From Fremontodendron californicum (Eukaryota > Streptophyta > Magnoliopsida > Malvales > Malvaceae), in assembly GCA_030761205.1 (NCBI GenBank), contig JAULJL010000015.1, positions 9,739,501 to 9,803,500 of the forward strand: a stretch of 64,000 nt of DNA, read 5' to 3'. Positions 35,686-47,988 of the stretch are shown piece by piece; within the stretch, counting starts at the first letter, position 1, and each line of letters opens with the position of its first letter. Both the position numbers and the translations under genes were made by a program. The notes beneath the pieces are model-generated. The model was not told the origin of the DNA. It ran no database searches and worked only from the letters and a program-made list of their open reading frames with translations.

Positions 35686-37985
35686 TCATGCAGATGGAAC
35701 TTTGGCAGGTGTGCAAGATGCAGCCCTATGTTGGATGCGATTCATGCTGAGTTCCATACTTCTTTGAACCATATCTTCCAGTAACCTCTTGGCAGTTTCA
35801 GCAGCTTTATCTGCTCCATCTACACGGGTAGCAATATCATACACAATTTTCTCCAGAACGGAGGAAGCCAGTTTCTTTTCTTGAGGAGTATCTCTGAGCA
35901 AATCCAAGAGAGTTCGAGCTCTTTCTTGAGCTATGCTCGTGCCCTCTACAGTTAGTCGCAGAAGCCCCGGAATTGCACCTTCGTTAAGAATGAGTTCCCT
36001 ATATTTTTCTCGGCAGCTTTGGCACAACGAAAGCAAAGCACCAACAGCATGTTGTGTGCTGACAAGAGAGCCATCTTCAACAGTCTCTACCAAGGTTAAA
36101 ATCCCACCATCTGAATCAGTGATTGCAAACCGCCCTTCTTCAGATTTAGACAGGATTTCAAGTAGGGCTGTTGCTTTCTCAGCAAATTTGGAATATTTCT
36201 TGCATTCTTTGAGGAGGTTGATAAGTGGGGAAACTGCTTTAGCATCAAGAATAGGAATGGAATTCTCTTTGCAGGTTGACAGGTTGTGCAAGGCAGTGAC
36301 GGCATCGACTTTCCCTTGAACACTTCCAGAGCTAAGGATTTGAACCAGAAGAGGTGCAGCTCCAGAGGCTGCAATTGTAGGCTTATTAGGTGCAGCAGCT
36401 GAGAGTGTTAGTATTGCTGCTGTGGCTAATTCTCTCAAACCACTATTTTGCAATTTGAGAAGCTCTACAAGAGGAGGGACAGCCCCTGCTGTCACTATAT
36501 TGACCTTGTTTCTGATAAAACAAAGTGAAAATGACAAACAGATAAATTGACTACATATTCACAATTGTACATTAACAATTCAATTAACCAATGAAAGAAG
36601 AGGATGGTGACAACCGGCAAGAGTAAAAAGTACAGAATTTCATAACAACTACGTAAAGAAAATGATTCAAGCAAAACATTCCGGAAATTTGTATCAATAT
36701 AAATGACATTTCTCGTCATTGTGAACCATGTATCACATAACTTTTAAGTTCTTGGACCGGATAGTCATTAACATGGGCAAAGAAAATGGAAATTGTGTTG
36801 CTGAAACTAGAATGACTGGCCAACATCTAATTGAGCTTTTGCAGACTATTAACTGGAATATAGCATTCAACTATGTTACTCGGACTCGAGTGTCAGTGTC
36901 GGTTACCCATGTATATGTCCAACACAAGCATGTTCGTATTTGGGGGTACTTGGAGGGTCATATCTCCATACTCATATTTCAATATGTGTCGGATACGGAT
37001 ACTTCACGAAAAATGAAAGAGTCGGAGCAACATAGGCATTCAGACTTCAGAAGAACGCTAGGCATGTATTTATGCTAAATTTATGCATCTGAAAACAGAG
37101 ATTCAAATTTGCATCAAGAAACCACCTTTCCTAGAGCTTCTCATCCAAAATATCCATTTTTATATTAGAATCAAAACAATCAGAAAACCAAAGAGCAAGA
37201 GAACACCACCTCAACCAGTCCCCTCAATTAACTACTTTATTTGGACAAAGACCAAATAGAGATGCAATAAAATCCAACAAAAATCAACCAAGCTCCTAAT
37301 AAAACCCAAAACAATCATCAAAACAACACCCCATAGTCCAATATTCTCAACATTTCACACCCAAATAAAAGGAAGAAAATAGAAAAATTCCCCACCTTGA
37401 TAGAAAACTAAATGAGTTAATTGACTTGCTAATTTACTCAAAGAACTGAACAATCCAAGCCTATACCTTATCACTAACTTTAATTCTTTTTCCCTCTAAT
37501 AACTTTTCAAGCAACCAAACAAACAATGACAACAACTCAAATGATAAGTTCTAAAAAGAAACAAAAAACCCATCCAAAAACTGAAATTTTAAAACAAATT
37601 CAAACATGGATCTATGTTTTAAAAATAAAAAAAGCAGAAAAAAAAAAATTAGAGACCTTTCATTTCTAACAGCAAGGTTGAGGAGAGCAAGAAGAGAAGC
37701 TTCACGTGCATCAAGATTAGGAGACAAGAGCATGAAAACAAGAGGCTGAATGACCCCAGCAGCAGCAAACATTGAACGTGTCTTAACAGATGATTTTCTA
37801 ACAACTTTTCTTATAACTCTAGCAGCTTCAATCTTGGCCTGAAGATCCCCAGTTATCAGCTTCTCAGAAAGCTCTACTATAACTGCTTGTTTCTGGTGGT
37901 TCCAAGTCTCTTCTTCTTGGTCTTTGCTGGCGGTGGTCGTTGGGGTAGCTGGTGGCGTCTCCTCCTCCTCTTGGTCATTACCCAT
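35686..37985 (-). CDS. Armadillo-repeat protein, 2 exons, no U-box
   Basis: Exon 1 is 37657-37985 and exon 2 is 35686-36511. The 1145-bp intron has GT-AG ends, and the join gives 384 residues. The first ~30 residues are acidic and Thr/Pro-rich. From about residue 35 the protein is a chain of armadillo repeats, with motifs such as GVIQPLV, GAVPPLVELL, GAAPLLVQIL, TALHNLS and GAIPGLLRLT, ending in a basic tail. This resembles the ARM part of plant PUB E3 ligases and related ARM-only proteins. A U-box is absent, so ligase activity is not predicted; ARM repeats bind partner proteins. The start MGNDQEEEE is the first ATG of the frame. A MITE lies in the intron. I cannot name the orthologue. Confidence 0.9.
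36871..37035 (+). mobile_element. Intact MITE (CTATGTTRCTC family) in the ARM gene intron
   Basis: 165 bp, starting CTATGTTACTCGGACTCG and ending AGTCGGAGCAACATAG, so the terminal inverted repeats match at 15 of 17 positions. Flanking octamers GCATTCAA (36863-36870) and GCATTCAG (37036-37043) differ at one base. It is antisense to the host gene and does not touch either splice site. Confidence 0.85.
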
Positions 37986-40900
37986 ATCTCCTTTTTGGGT
38001 TCTTTCACAAAGCTGTGAAGCTGCAGTTGCTGTTCTGTATAGAGGGCTTGCTGTCTTGGTTTTCTGCCCTTTTTTTTATATTTGGATTGCGTTTTTGGGT
38101 CTCTGTCCTGAAAACCCATGAAAGACGAAAGCAAAACTCCAAATACAAAAATATAAAATATAAAACACAAGTATATACTCAAGTTTTTAATTATTATTAT
38201 TAATTAAGGTCCAATTAACGAATGTTGAATGTTTATAGGTATTAATTAAAAATTATTTAATTATTTATATTTAATAATTTTAAAATATATATATTAATTA
38301 TATTTTTTGTATAAATATTATCTTAATCAATATTATTTGATATTAATTAACATTTTTGTTAAATAATTGTAAGCTTGTTTTTCTTTCTTTTTCAAAATTT
38401 GTTAATTACTTAACTTGCCAGAAAGAGTTTGAAAGTTAGGAGAGGAGATTTGAAGTTTGTTTTTCTTTAAAGGAAAGAAAAAATAATGTTGCCTTTTCCT
38501 TTCTTTCTTTTTTCTAATACTGAAAAATAGATGCTACTGTATTTTTACCTGAGGGTTAATTGAAGAAAAAATTAAATGATTTTCAACAAAAAATTTATGA
38601 GCGATTACTGTTCTTTTACTTGTTTTATGGTTTCTTTTTTGTTATTATTATTAGCACAATAAAAAAAAAAAAATCATTTGCTTCTAGATTAGTAATTATC
38701 CCATCCTAAAGTGAAAGCGAAAGTTTATATTCTATTCTATAAATTTGAATATGATATAAAAATATAATATAGATATAATATATTTAATAAATATAAAAGT
38801 AATGTAATAAATATGATTTGATGTATTTAAACTTTAAACACAATTAACGCGATATTTTTAATAAAGGTATCATATTAATATTTAAGAATTTAACACATTT
38901 AATAATTTTATTGTATTTATATTTATGTGACTGAAAAAAATATGAAACACATAAATTATCAAATCTAATCTAATCTCATTCCTCATTTCCCTTTGTTTGA
39001 AATGTTTGAAATGCCCTTTGCTCTTTTTTATGAAAACACAAAAAAAAAAAAAAAAATCCTCCATTTAAAAAGATAGAAAGAAAAATATATAAAGATGAAT
39101 CCACTTACATTAGTGTATAATTAATTTAATTTTTTATACGATTTATATTTATTTAATCCAATTGTTATATTTAATATTCTATTCATGTAAACTCAAATTT
39201 CAAGTAAATAAAAAATATTTAATGTAAAAAATATTTAACCCTTAAATATACATAAAACAACAGTATTCTTAATCGATTTGATATAAATATCGGATTGATT
39301 TGAAATTTTACGTGTACGACGAATATAATTATATTCATAAATCAAACGGACAATTTATCAAAATATTAATCATAACAAAATTATAAAAATATGTAAAATT
39401 GATTATTTTATACCAATATAAATCGATTATTTTCAATTATATATAAATCAAAATTCAAAAGGAAGTAATACTAATATTTTACCTCAAATATTTAAAAAAA
39501 ATACTAATATTTTAATGGAACAAGGAATCGTGTGTTGTTTTTAATACTTCAAGAATAAAAGTAGTAAATGCTGCCAATGACATAGAAACAAAACAAGGTT
39601 ACCTTGGTTAGATTAATCAGCAAATTGAACATTTTAAACAATAAACTGATTCATGCCCCCAACCCCCACCCCAAAAAAAAAGATAGATTTCAAGTCTCCA
39701 ATACTAAGATGTTGCCTTGAAATAATTAAAATAACAGATGGAATTTTCATATAAACTTTGTGAAATATTATTTTTGTTAGTTTTTTTTTTTTTTTTTTAT
39801 CAGAATAATCAAAATTCAAAAGAGAAACAAACATATCACATCATTCACCACCAGGCCCATGACGTTTACTAATTGCTGTAAGACTTGGCAATGCCTTCAT
39901 CCTTGCTCCTTTTGCTTGGTACTACCAATGCCTACAAATCTGACAAGTTTCTTTGTTCCATTTTTGTTGTTGTTTTCTGGTACCACTAAACGAGCCACTT
40001 ACCATTTCGTTGGAGAAAGGAATTGCTTGAAATGATAAACCATCCTCAGAGACATATCAATGGAAAACTGTGATACAAAAAAGTTTACAGAAACTTCTCC
40101 ATTAGGTTTTCTTACAGCATATGACATGGGACAACATAAAATTTCTCACCCATGGCCTCCTGAAAACATCTGGCCTAGCTAAATATGATATTAGAGGGAT
40201 CATACTTGTTCGATGATAATTACTGCATCCACCAGCATGAACAATCTTTAGAGCTGAGCTGAGGAGGTATCCCGATTCATATATTTAAAAAATTACAAAT
40301 ATTCGATCTGCTGACATATCCCTAATAAATAATACTATTACTAGTGTTTAAAAGTGAAGGAATAGATTAAAGAGCATCAGGGAGGTTACAGAAAAGACCA
40401 CCTTCTTTTGACAACAAAAATAGCTTTGGAATTGTACAAGCCGATAAAACAGATGACTCCACTTGCATAAGATAAAAGCCTTTCACTCAAAAAGCCTATG
40501 TCTCGTGAAAAGCATTTAATTAGGACAAATTAGTCAAGTCTCATCTCAAGTGAAACAATAGAAAAATGTTGGCATTTGCTTATACCAATTACAACAGTTC
40601 AGTACATTCTTTTCTTGCTATCAATCAAAAATTCACTTTACAGGTAAGACAGAGGAAAGATAAGAAGAAAGAAATGGAAATAATTCTCCACCAACCTAAA
40701 ATCTTACCTTCCCAAAACCCCTAAACCTCAAATAAAAGTAAAAAAAAAAAAAAAAAAAAAGAATGGAAAAGATTCTCACCCTTAATAATAGTAAATGCTA
40801 AGAGTTCAAGAACTAGAAAAAGAAAAATATGAGGGGCAAAAGCAATAAACTATGAAAATTGGTAACACCATATAGCAAGAGAAAGACCTGCCCATGCCTA

Positions 40901-41164
40901 CCTTCACTAACTTTTAAACGGTCAAAATCAGTTACAGTCTGAAACTGGAATCCTTTATGCCCTTAACCCAAGCAAACAGAAGATACTATTGGCAATTTTT
41001 TCCGGGCCTCCTCAAACAGATTTACATTAACTCTGGCCAATGGTGTATCTTCTTGATGCTCCCCTCCATTCAAACCTGTTGGAGTTCCGAAAATATACCC
41101 CATGATCGGACATTGAATGTCTTGTTTGGTTGGTTTACAAAAAAAGAACATACCTATCCCTGTT
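37986..41164. other. Region between the ARM gene and the GIP1-like gene
   Basis: The first ~150 bases are the probable ARM-gene leader. From 38200 to 39850 the sequence is AT-rich with A and T runs and no gene. From about 39850 it becomes more GC-balanced without a clear ORF. The part next to 41165 is probably the 3' UTR of the GIP1-like gene, which is read leftward. Confidence 0.4.
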
Positions 41165-44100
41165 TCAGTAGTTACTGGGCCAGTTCATCTGTGCATGTTG
41201 AGGCTGCTGATAAACATTGGCAGCAGGTCCCCCCATATCAACAGCTCCAGCCATAGTCTGAGCCTGTTGTAGAAGAGGATGAACAGCTGCTGCAGTTACT
41301 GCTTGTGGATGATAGATACCAGCAAAGGAGCCAGGAGCAACCTGTGTTGGAGCAAAAGTTACATTCTGACCCTGAGGAATGTTATAGAACGAACTTGCAG
41401 GCAGGCTGGATATGTCTCGACCATGAGGAGCAATCCATACAGCTGAACCTTCACTCTGCAGGAAAGCAAATATGTGAAACAATCATCCTAGAAGGGGGAA
41501 AAAAAGACACCTAATAAACTAGTCAAGAATGGTAAATGCCCAGTGACATTCTTTCACAAGCCTATGTTTATTCATATCAGAACAGAGAATGCTTAAAGAA
41601 GAAAGGAGCAGGTAACTATATTATGTAGAACCATAACAAAAGATTAAATCAACTGATGAGAATATGATCACCATTGTTAGGCATTAAATTAACATGAATC
41701 CAGTGAATCAATGTGGCATTGTCTTTGGTCCAAAAAGGATAGGAATTTATCTTGATTATGAAGCAGAAATTATGTATAAACTTCGGCACAGAGACCCCCT
41801 ATACTGGAATAAACAGAAAACAAGTAAGTACATTTACATTTGCAGGCTTCCCAAAACTGAAATGTAAAGAGATGGAAAAAGAGAAGCAAAATCGTCAAAG
41901 GACATATGCACAATTCAAACACCAAAGACAATTCCCAGTTGCAAAGAACTACTGCCCCCTAGAAATCCCAACACTAACATAAAGGCTATCCTCTGTCTGC
42001 CTTGACAAACACCTTTACACAATCTGGGCTACTTTGCCTGTAACCATTACTAAGAAAAGGAAACTAGATTGTATCAAACAAAAACACAAGAAGAAATTGG
42101 GACATGAACCTACAAGCCAAGATCAAAGTTATTGTTCTTACGTTCTTGTCTTATTTTATTTTATAAATTAGTCCAAAAATATGGGTAGTTTGCAGTACAG
42201 TATATACTATAATATAAAGATTGTGTTCTAAGATACATGTAACCATCACCAAGAAAAGTAAACTAGAACAAACTGGGACATGATCCTACAAGCCACTACC
42301 GAAATTATTGTTTCATACATTCTCATCTTAAGTCATAAATACTTCTTTAAGAAATAAAAAGATAAATCAATCATAGTTAAAGACAGAAATAGGAACATGT
42401 TGCCAACCTGCTGCCCAGTGATGTAGACATTGCTTTCCTTGAACTGAGATGCACCGAGATCCTCATTCGTGGTTGAGTTCCCAGTTGTCGCAGCAGAACT
42501 AGGATTATAACCAGCTGGATAGGAGCCATATGGCCCATAACCACTTGGCATTCCAATATGAGTAGAATTCGCTGTATTAGTTCCAGGTTTAAATTGAGGA
42601 AGCGAAAATTTGACTCCTGCGGTAGGCGCTACTGGTGCAGAAGGATAAACAGTTCCAGCTTGAGGTTGTTGAGGAAATGCACCATTGTTTATAAATTGGT
42701 GGATTGCGGGAGAAGGAACATAAAAAGGCGAGTAAAAGGGGGCATATTGAATGTAGTTTGGAGGATAATGTGGTAAATGCACCCCAGCTGCTGAGCGGTA
42801 GACAGGGACTGGTTGCTGAGTCACAGCTATAGAACTTTGCATCAGCCCAGCAGCTTGAGTCACTAGTGGAGTTGGACTTGCTGTAGTCAGTACCAAAGAG
42901 TTTCCACCCTGCCAATAGATGCAAATAAGGTCCAAATTCCAACAAAATTGAATTAAGATATATGCAATATGTATGTGTTAAGAGTTTGGATGTGTCCAGC
43001 AGAAAAAGCATGTGCAAATTCAGTATTAGTATGTAATGCTGCACAGCAAGATGAAGTATAAAAGTAGTCAACTGCCTTGTCTGACAATCATGTCTTGACA
43101 CCAATAATGTGTTTCACTAAGTCCCACTTCTAAGCTCTCCCCAGGGAGCTCCAAAAAATAAACACGTAGCAGGTTATTGTTGCTATATGCAAACCATCTA
43201 CCGTCTCAATAACAAACACCCAAACAAGTGATACTTATTTTTCTAGTAGCCAAGTAGGCGAACAGAGAATTACCAATATAGAATGTTCAAAAGTTGAGTA
43301 CCTATACTTGCAGCAACTAAAAATTCTAGGCAACAGATCAAAGTCCAACAGAACAGTGGCAACAACAGAACTTTGGTAATTGAATAATATAACTTGCATA
43401 CCTCAAACAAATTAGTAGATTAGAAGAGGAAAAGTAACATGCCCATTCAACTAATAACAGATTCCATAATTTATTCAACAAGTAAATATTTTAGTAAAAT
43501 AGTCACTTTTCAATCTACAATTATGCAAGGTGCTTAATCTTAATCTCTGCAAACCTCTTGAGGGGACTGAGAAGTCTGTGGAGGATGTACTGCAACATTC
43601 CCATTGTATTTTGTGGCAACTCCAGCAGAAGGAAAGGGAGAAACACGACCATCATTATCAGCACTTGAACGGTAGAATTGGGCATAATAAGTTGCTGGAT
43701 CAAATGGCTGTTGAACCTAAACATCAAAGCATTTAATAACACAAGTAGTATTAGAGCCAACAACTGGCACAATTGCAATTGACTTTATTGAAACAATATT
43801 ATAGCAATCAGCACAATGACCAAAAGCGAAACTCAAACTGAGAATTTAACATAAACTAGTTAGTTAACATAATTCTATTACTTTTTACATAAAACCCATG
43901 CTAAAAGAAACTTAAGCTTGAATAATACATAGACATCAATAGAGCAGCATTTATTAAAGAAAACAAGGGGGCGGTGCGTACAACAAAGCTTGAAAGGCGA
44001 GAAACTTCATGTGCTTGAGATTCGGCATTTTCAAATGGTGCTAATATAGGAGGGACAATTCCAAAACTGTAGTTAGGAGATGAATGGACCACAGAGTATT

Positions 44101-45514
44101 GATGGCCTCCAGAGAGCAATGCATTCTCCTGCTTGTTTTCATTATACTCTGGAATGGAACTAGAGACATCACCATCACCAGACAAATTTTCAGGTGCATG
44201 TGCAGGTGATTGTGGATGATCAGAGTAATCTCCTTCCTCAGCAGTTGCCAGTGCATTTTGATTGCTGGAATCAGTAACATAACAAGAAAATAACATGAGC
44301 CAAGCATACAAAAACACACCAAATAGTAGCAAGATTATGATCCCTAGAGAGGTTAGCATTGCTTATTCTGTAGAAAAAAGAGGTCAACATTGCTTAGAAG
44401 AGAAGTCAAAAGTTAACAAACCTTGAAGCCTGTTCCTCTGCAGTTTCATCAACATCCTGAGAAGCCTCAGACAAAGGTGTAGGACTCTTAGCACTCTCCT
44501 GACAGCCAACATAGCTCAATGTTACTCCAAAACTAGCATCAAAACTTCCAAAACTCAGCTTGGTTCTTTCAAATTCAGGGACATGGATATGGTTTGGAAT
44601 TATAACATTTTGACGTTGTGGGAGATGTAACTCCTCTAGCTTCTTCTGCAATTTTGAAGTTGCTTCTTCAGAGTCAAGAACACTTGAAACAGGCTGCAAC
44701 TGAGCATTCGCTTCAAGTGAACTAGTAGGAATTTCAGATGCACCAGCTGTTCCAGAACCTTGCCCAACATTAGAGCTGATTGGCTTTGGTTTCCACTCCT
44801 TATTAGAACCAACTGTTGATGACATATAGGGAATTAATACTTATTTGCATATATTTAGCAAGCCTTTCAACTATTTTCAGGTAAGAACATAAAGGACGCC
44901 AAACATTTGTCAGTATCAACAAGATATGTTCCAAGAGCAAACATTTTCATTTAAAGTTATCCAACAAATGAAAAGAATGAAAAACCAAGTAAATTTTTGT
45001 TAAAGATACTATATCTTAAGCTTTAAAAACTTCCTTTTTATCCTTTCTCACAAATACACTGTTATTTAAGGGGATACTTCTGTTTACATAAGGACAATTC
45101 TCCCATCCTTCACAGTTATAATGATGATTTTCATTCAAAACTTACAACATACATACTACTGAATTCTGTCTTGCTCAAAGGAAAAAGGTTACTGATACCC
45201 ATTTATCAAAGATAGTTATAAATTCCAACTATAATAAGGGGCAATATTGTGAGTCTGAACATCATTTGTCAAGCAAACTAGTGCAAACATTCAAGTAAGT
45301 TTTCCTAGTATAAATGACGTTACATAAATCCCATCTCCAAGAATAACCAATATATCTTGATACCTAGGCTAGATCGAGACAACATAAGCATCCATGTAGA
45401 ATCTACCAAGAATACATGACCACATCAGTACCTTCTTTCGCTCTTTCTCTGTGTATAAGGAGGAAGGATTACAGCACAAAATCCACAATATTTCTCTGTT
45501 TTTATCCAATCATT

Positions 45515-45545
<31 letters not shown>

Positions 45546-47951
45546 GGGTACATGCTTACATGGCAAACAGTGATGATATGTAAGCTTATGTGGACACCTC
45601 CCCTTGATGACAAGTAGGACAAACTTATCTAAAAAAGTTAATTTTAATTATATATTCTATTCAAATTTAAAATTTTCAAAAAATATTTATCCAAAATTTT
45701 AAATTTTTACACTTAACAAATCTTATCTATTTACTTAATCTTCAAATATATATGTAATTTTAAATTAAAAACAAAATCTTAAATCTTAAAAATATAAATA
45801 TAAATTTAAATTTAAATAATTATCTTATACATTAAAAAAAACAGAATTTGTATCTTTTTACCTATTTAACTTATATGTTAAAAAGAATTGTCTTATTTAA
45901 GGGATGGTTTGGATTTTAAGTATAAAAACTTAAATATTTGAAAAGTATAGTAAAAATATGTTAACATGGGAAATTTAAATCTTTTTAATTATATTTTTCA
46001 ACTTATTAATTTATTCATATAAAATTTGACAAAAATACTTACTGTCGCATATGTATTTAAGTATAATAACTTTAGATAAATAAGATAATAATTTAATTTC
46101 ACACAATTATAAAAATAAAAAATAAAAAACATAATTATCACAATGTCTAACTTAAATTTAAATAATTATCAATTTTGTTAAAATTTATACTTAACAAATC
46201 TTATCTATTTATTTATTAAATATATATTTTGAGAATAACAAAACTATCAAAAGATTTATTTTAAATTTAAAAAATTATCAAATCAATTAAGGTTTATTCT
46301 TAATAAATCTTATCTCTTTACTTATCAAATATATACAGTCAAACAGGGTTGAAGAGATTGTTTTCTAATTATTCTCGATTCTTACTTTAAGCCGAGATGG
46401 TTGATTAAATCCAAGATCATCTCAACTCATATAATTTTGGAAAGGAGGTGATTCATAAGTGGTAATTTATTTCAGTTCATGGTTGATCTTATTGTGGATA
46501 TGTTTAAGAGGGATTCGTTTGATTAAGTTTTCAAATTGTGAGGGATATTTTTATTTGTGGAGTTGTGAAGTTTTCCAAATCCTATGCATCCTTCAGCTTG
46601 GTCTTTTTGGAGTTGTTTATTTGCATATTTGATTACGGGCAAAAAGTTTCCTTTTGATTGCAAATGAAGGTGTGCTACTTGGTTTTGTAATGTTGTGATC
46701 TCTTAGCTTTGAGTTTTTCTTGTAAGGTGGCAAATTCATCTTTTGGTAATTTTTAGATGTTTATCCCTTTGTACTGACAAGAGATGGAGCTTTTGATGAT
46801 ATGTGCTTTTGTAGCCTTTTGCGACTTTTTAATGAATAAATTTTATTTGGCTGAGAAAAAAAATTGGCGTATCTCATTTTATCATAACATAGAATTTTTG
46901 CATTTCATTTTCTTTCATTGTTTTGATCAATATTGTATTTCAGTAAAGGTATGTCAATTCTTTTTGTTTTATTTATTTCTAAATCTTTTATTTCTTTTTA
47001 ATTTCTAATTATTTTAATTATTTTTTTTGTTTTGATGAAATAAAATAATTACAAGTTTCAGAACATATTTAAAGATATAAATTTTTTTAAGATTGTAGTT
47101 TGGTTAAGCTAATGTCAATTCTTTCTTTTATTTATTTATAATTTTCTTCACAACTCCTAATTACTTTAATTTTTTTTTTTTTGTGTTTTTCATAAATATC
47201 ATAATTTTCAATTCTCCGAACAGTATTTGAAGGTATTTTTTCCACTTTATTTATATTTATATTTATATTTTTCTTCTTTCTTCTTTCTTCAACTGGCGAC
47301 ACAACTCTTCCTTCTTTCTAAAATAATTTTTCTTATTTGTTACCTTCACTATATACAGAGATAAGTAAAACTGATTTATATCTAAATTGTTTATTGGATT
47401 TAGCTATATAAAAAACACCTATAAATCTTCAATTGTCAGCCTGAATCATATGTTATTTAATTTTTATGTAAATTATAAAATTTTCACGGATATATATATA
47501 TGCGCTATTGGGTCACAAAAGAAAATATTTTGTCTTTTATATAAATGCTGAAAATCAAGATATTACTATAACTCATATAAAAAAATATGTACACATAAAT
47601 AAATTATCACATAAATTATTTAAAATATTTAAAATTACTGTTTCTCCTACATAAATTAAAGTTATCTTAAAATTATATGTATATAAAAATGATCACACGA
47701 GATGAAAATGCTGCAAATAAAAAAAAATTCAAAATGATAACAACTTTTATTTATATTTTAATATTTTATTGGTATGCTCAATAATAATATTTATACTATC
47801 TTTTGGATATCTTTATTTTTATTCAAATATTGTTTATCATATGTTTTGAATTTTATTAAATTTTTTAATAAAAAACTTATAATGATTTAATATCTTCATT
47901 ATATTATATATATATTGAACATGTAAATGGTTATATAAGGTTAATCTATCT

Positions 47952-47988
<37 letters not shown>

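Noticed and set aside
35933..36374. ORFs of 128 and 92 codons over ARM exon 2
   Set aside because: Alternate-frame shadows of the armadillo-repeat exon.
42558..43104. ORFs on both strands over GIP1-like exon 10
   Set aside because: Alternate-frame shadows of the real exon, which has strong family similarity in one frame only.
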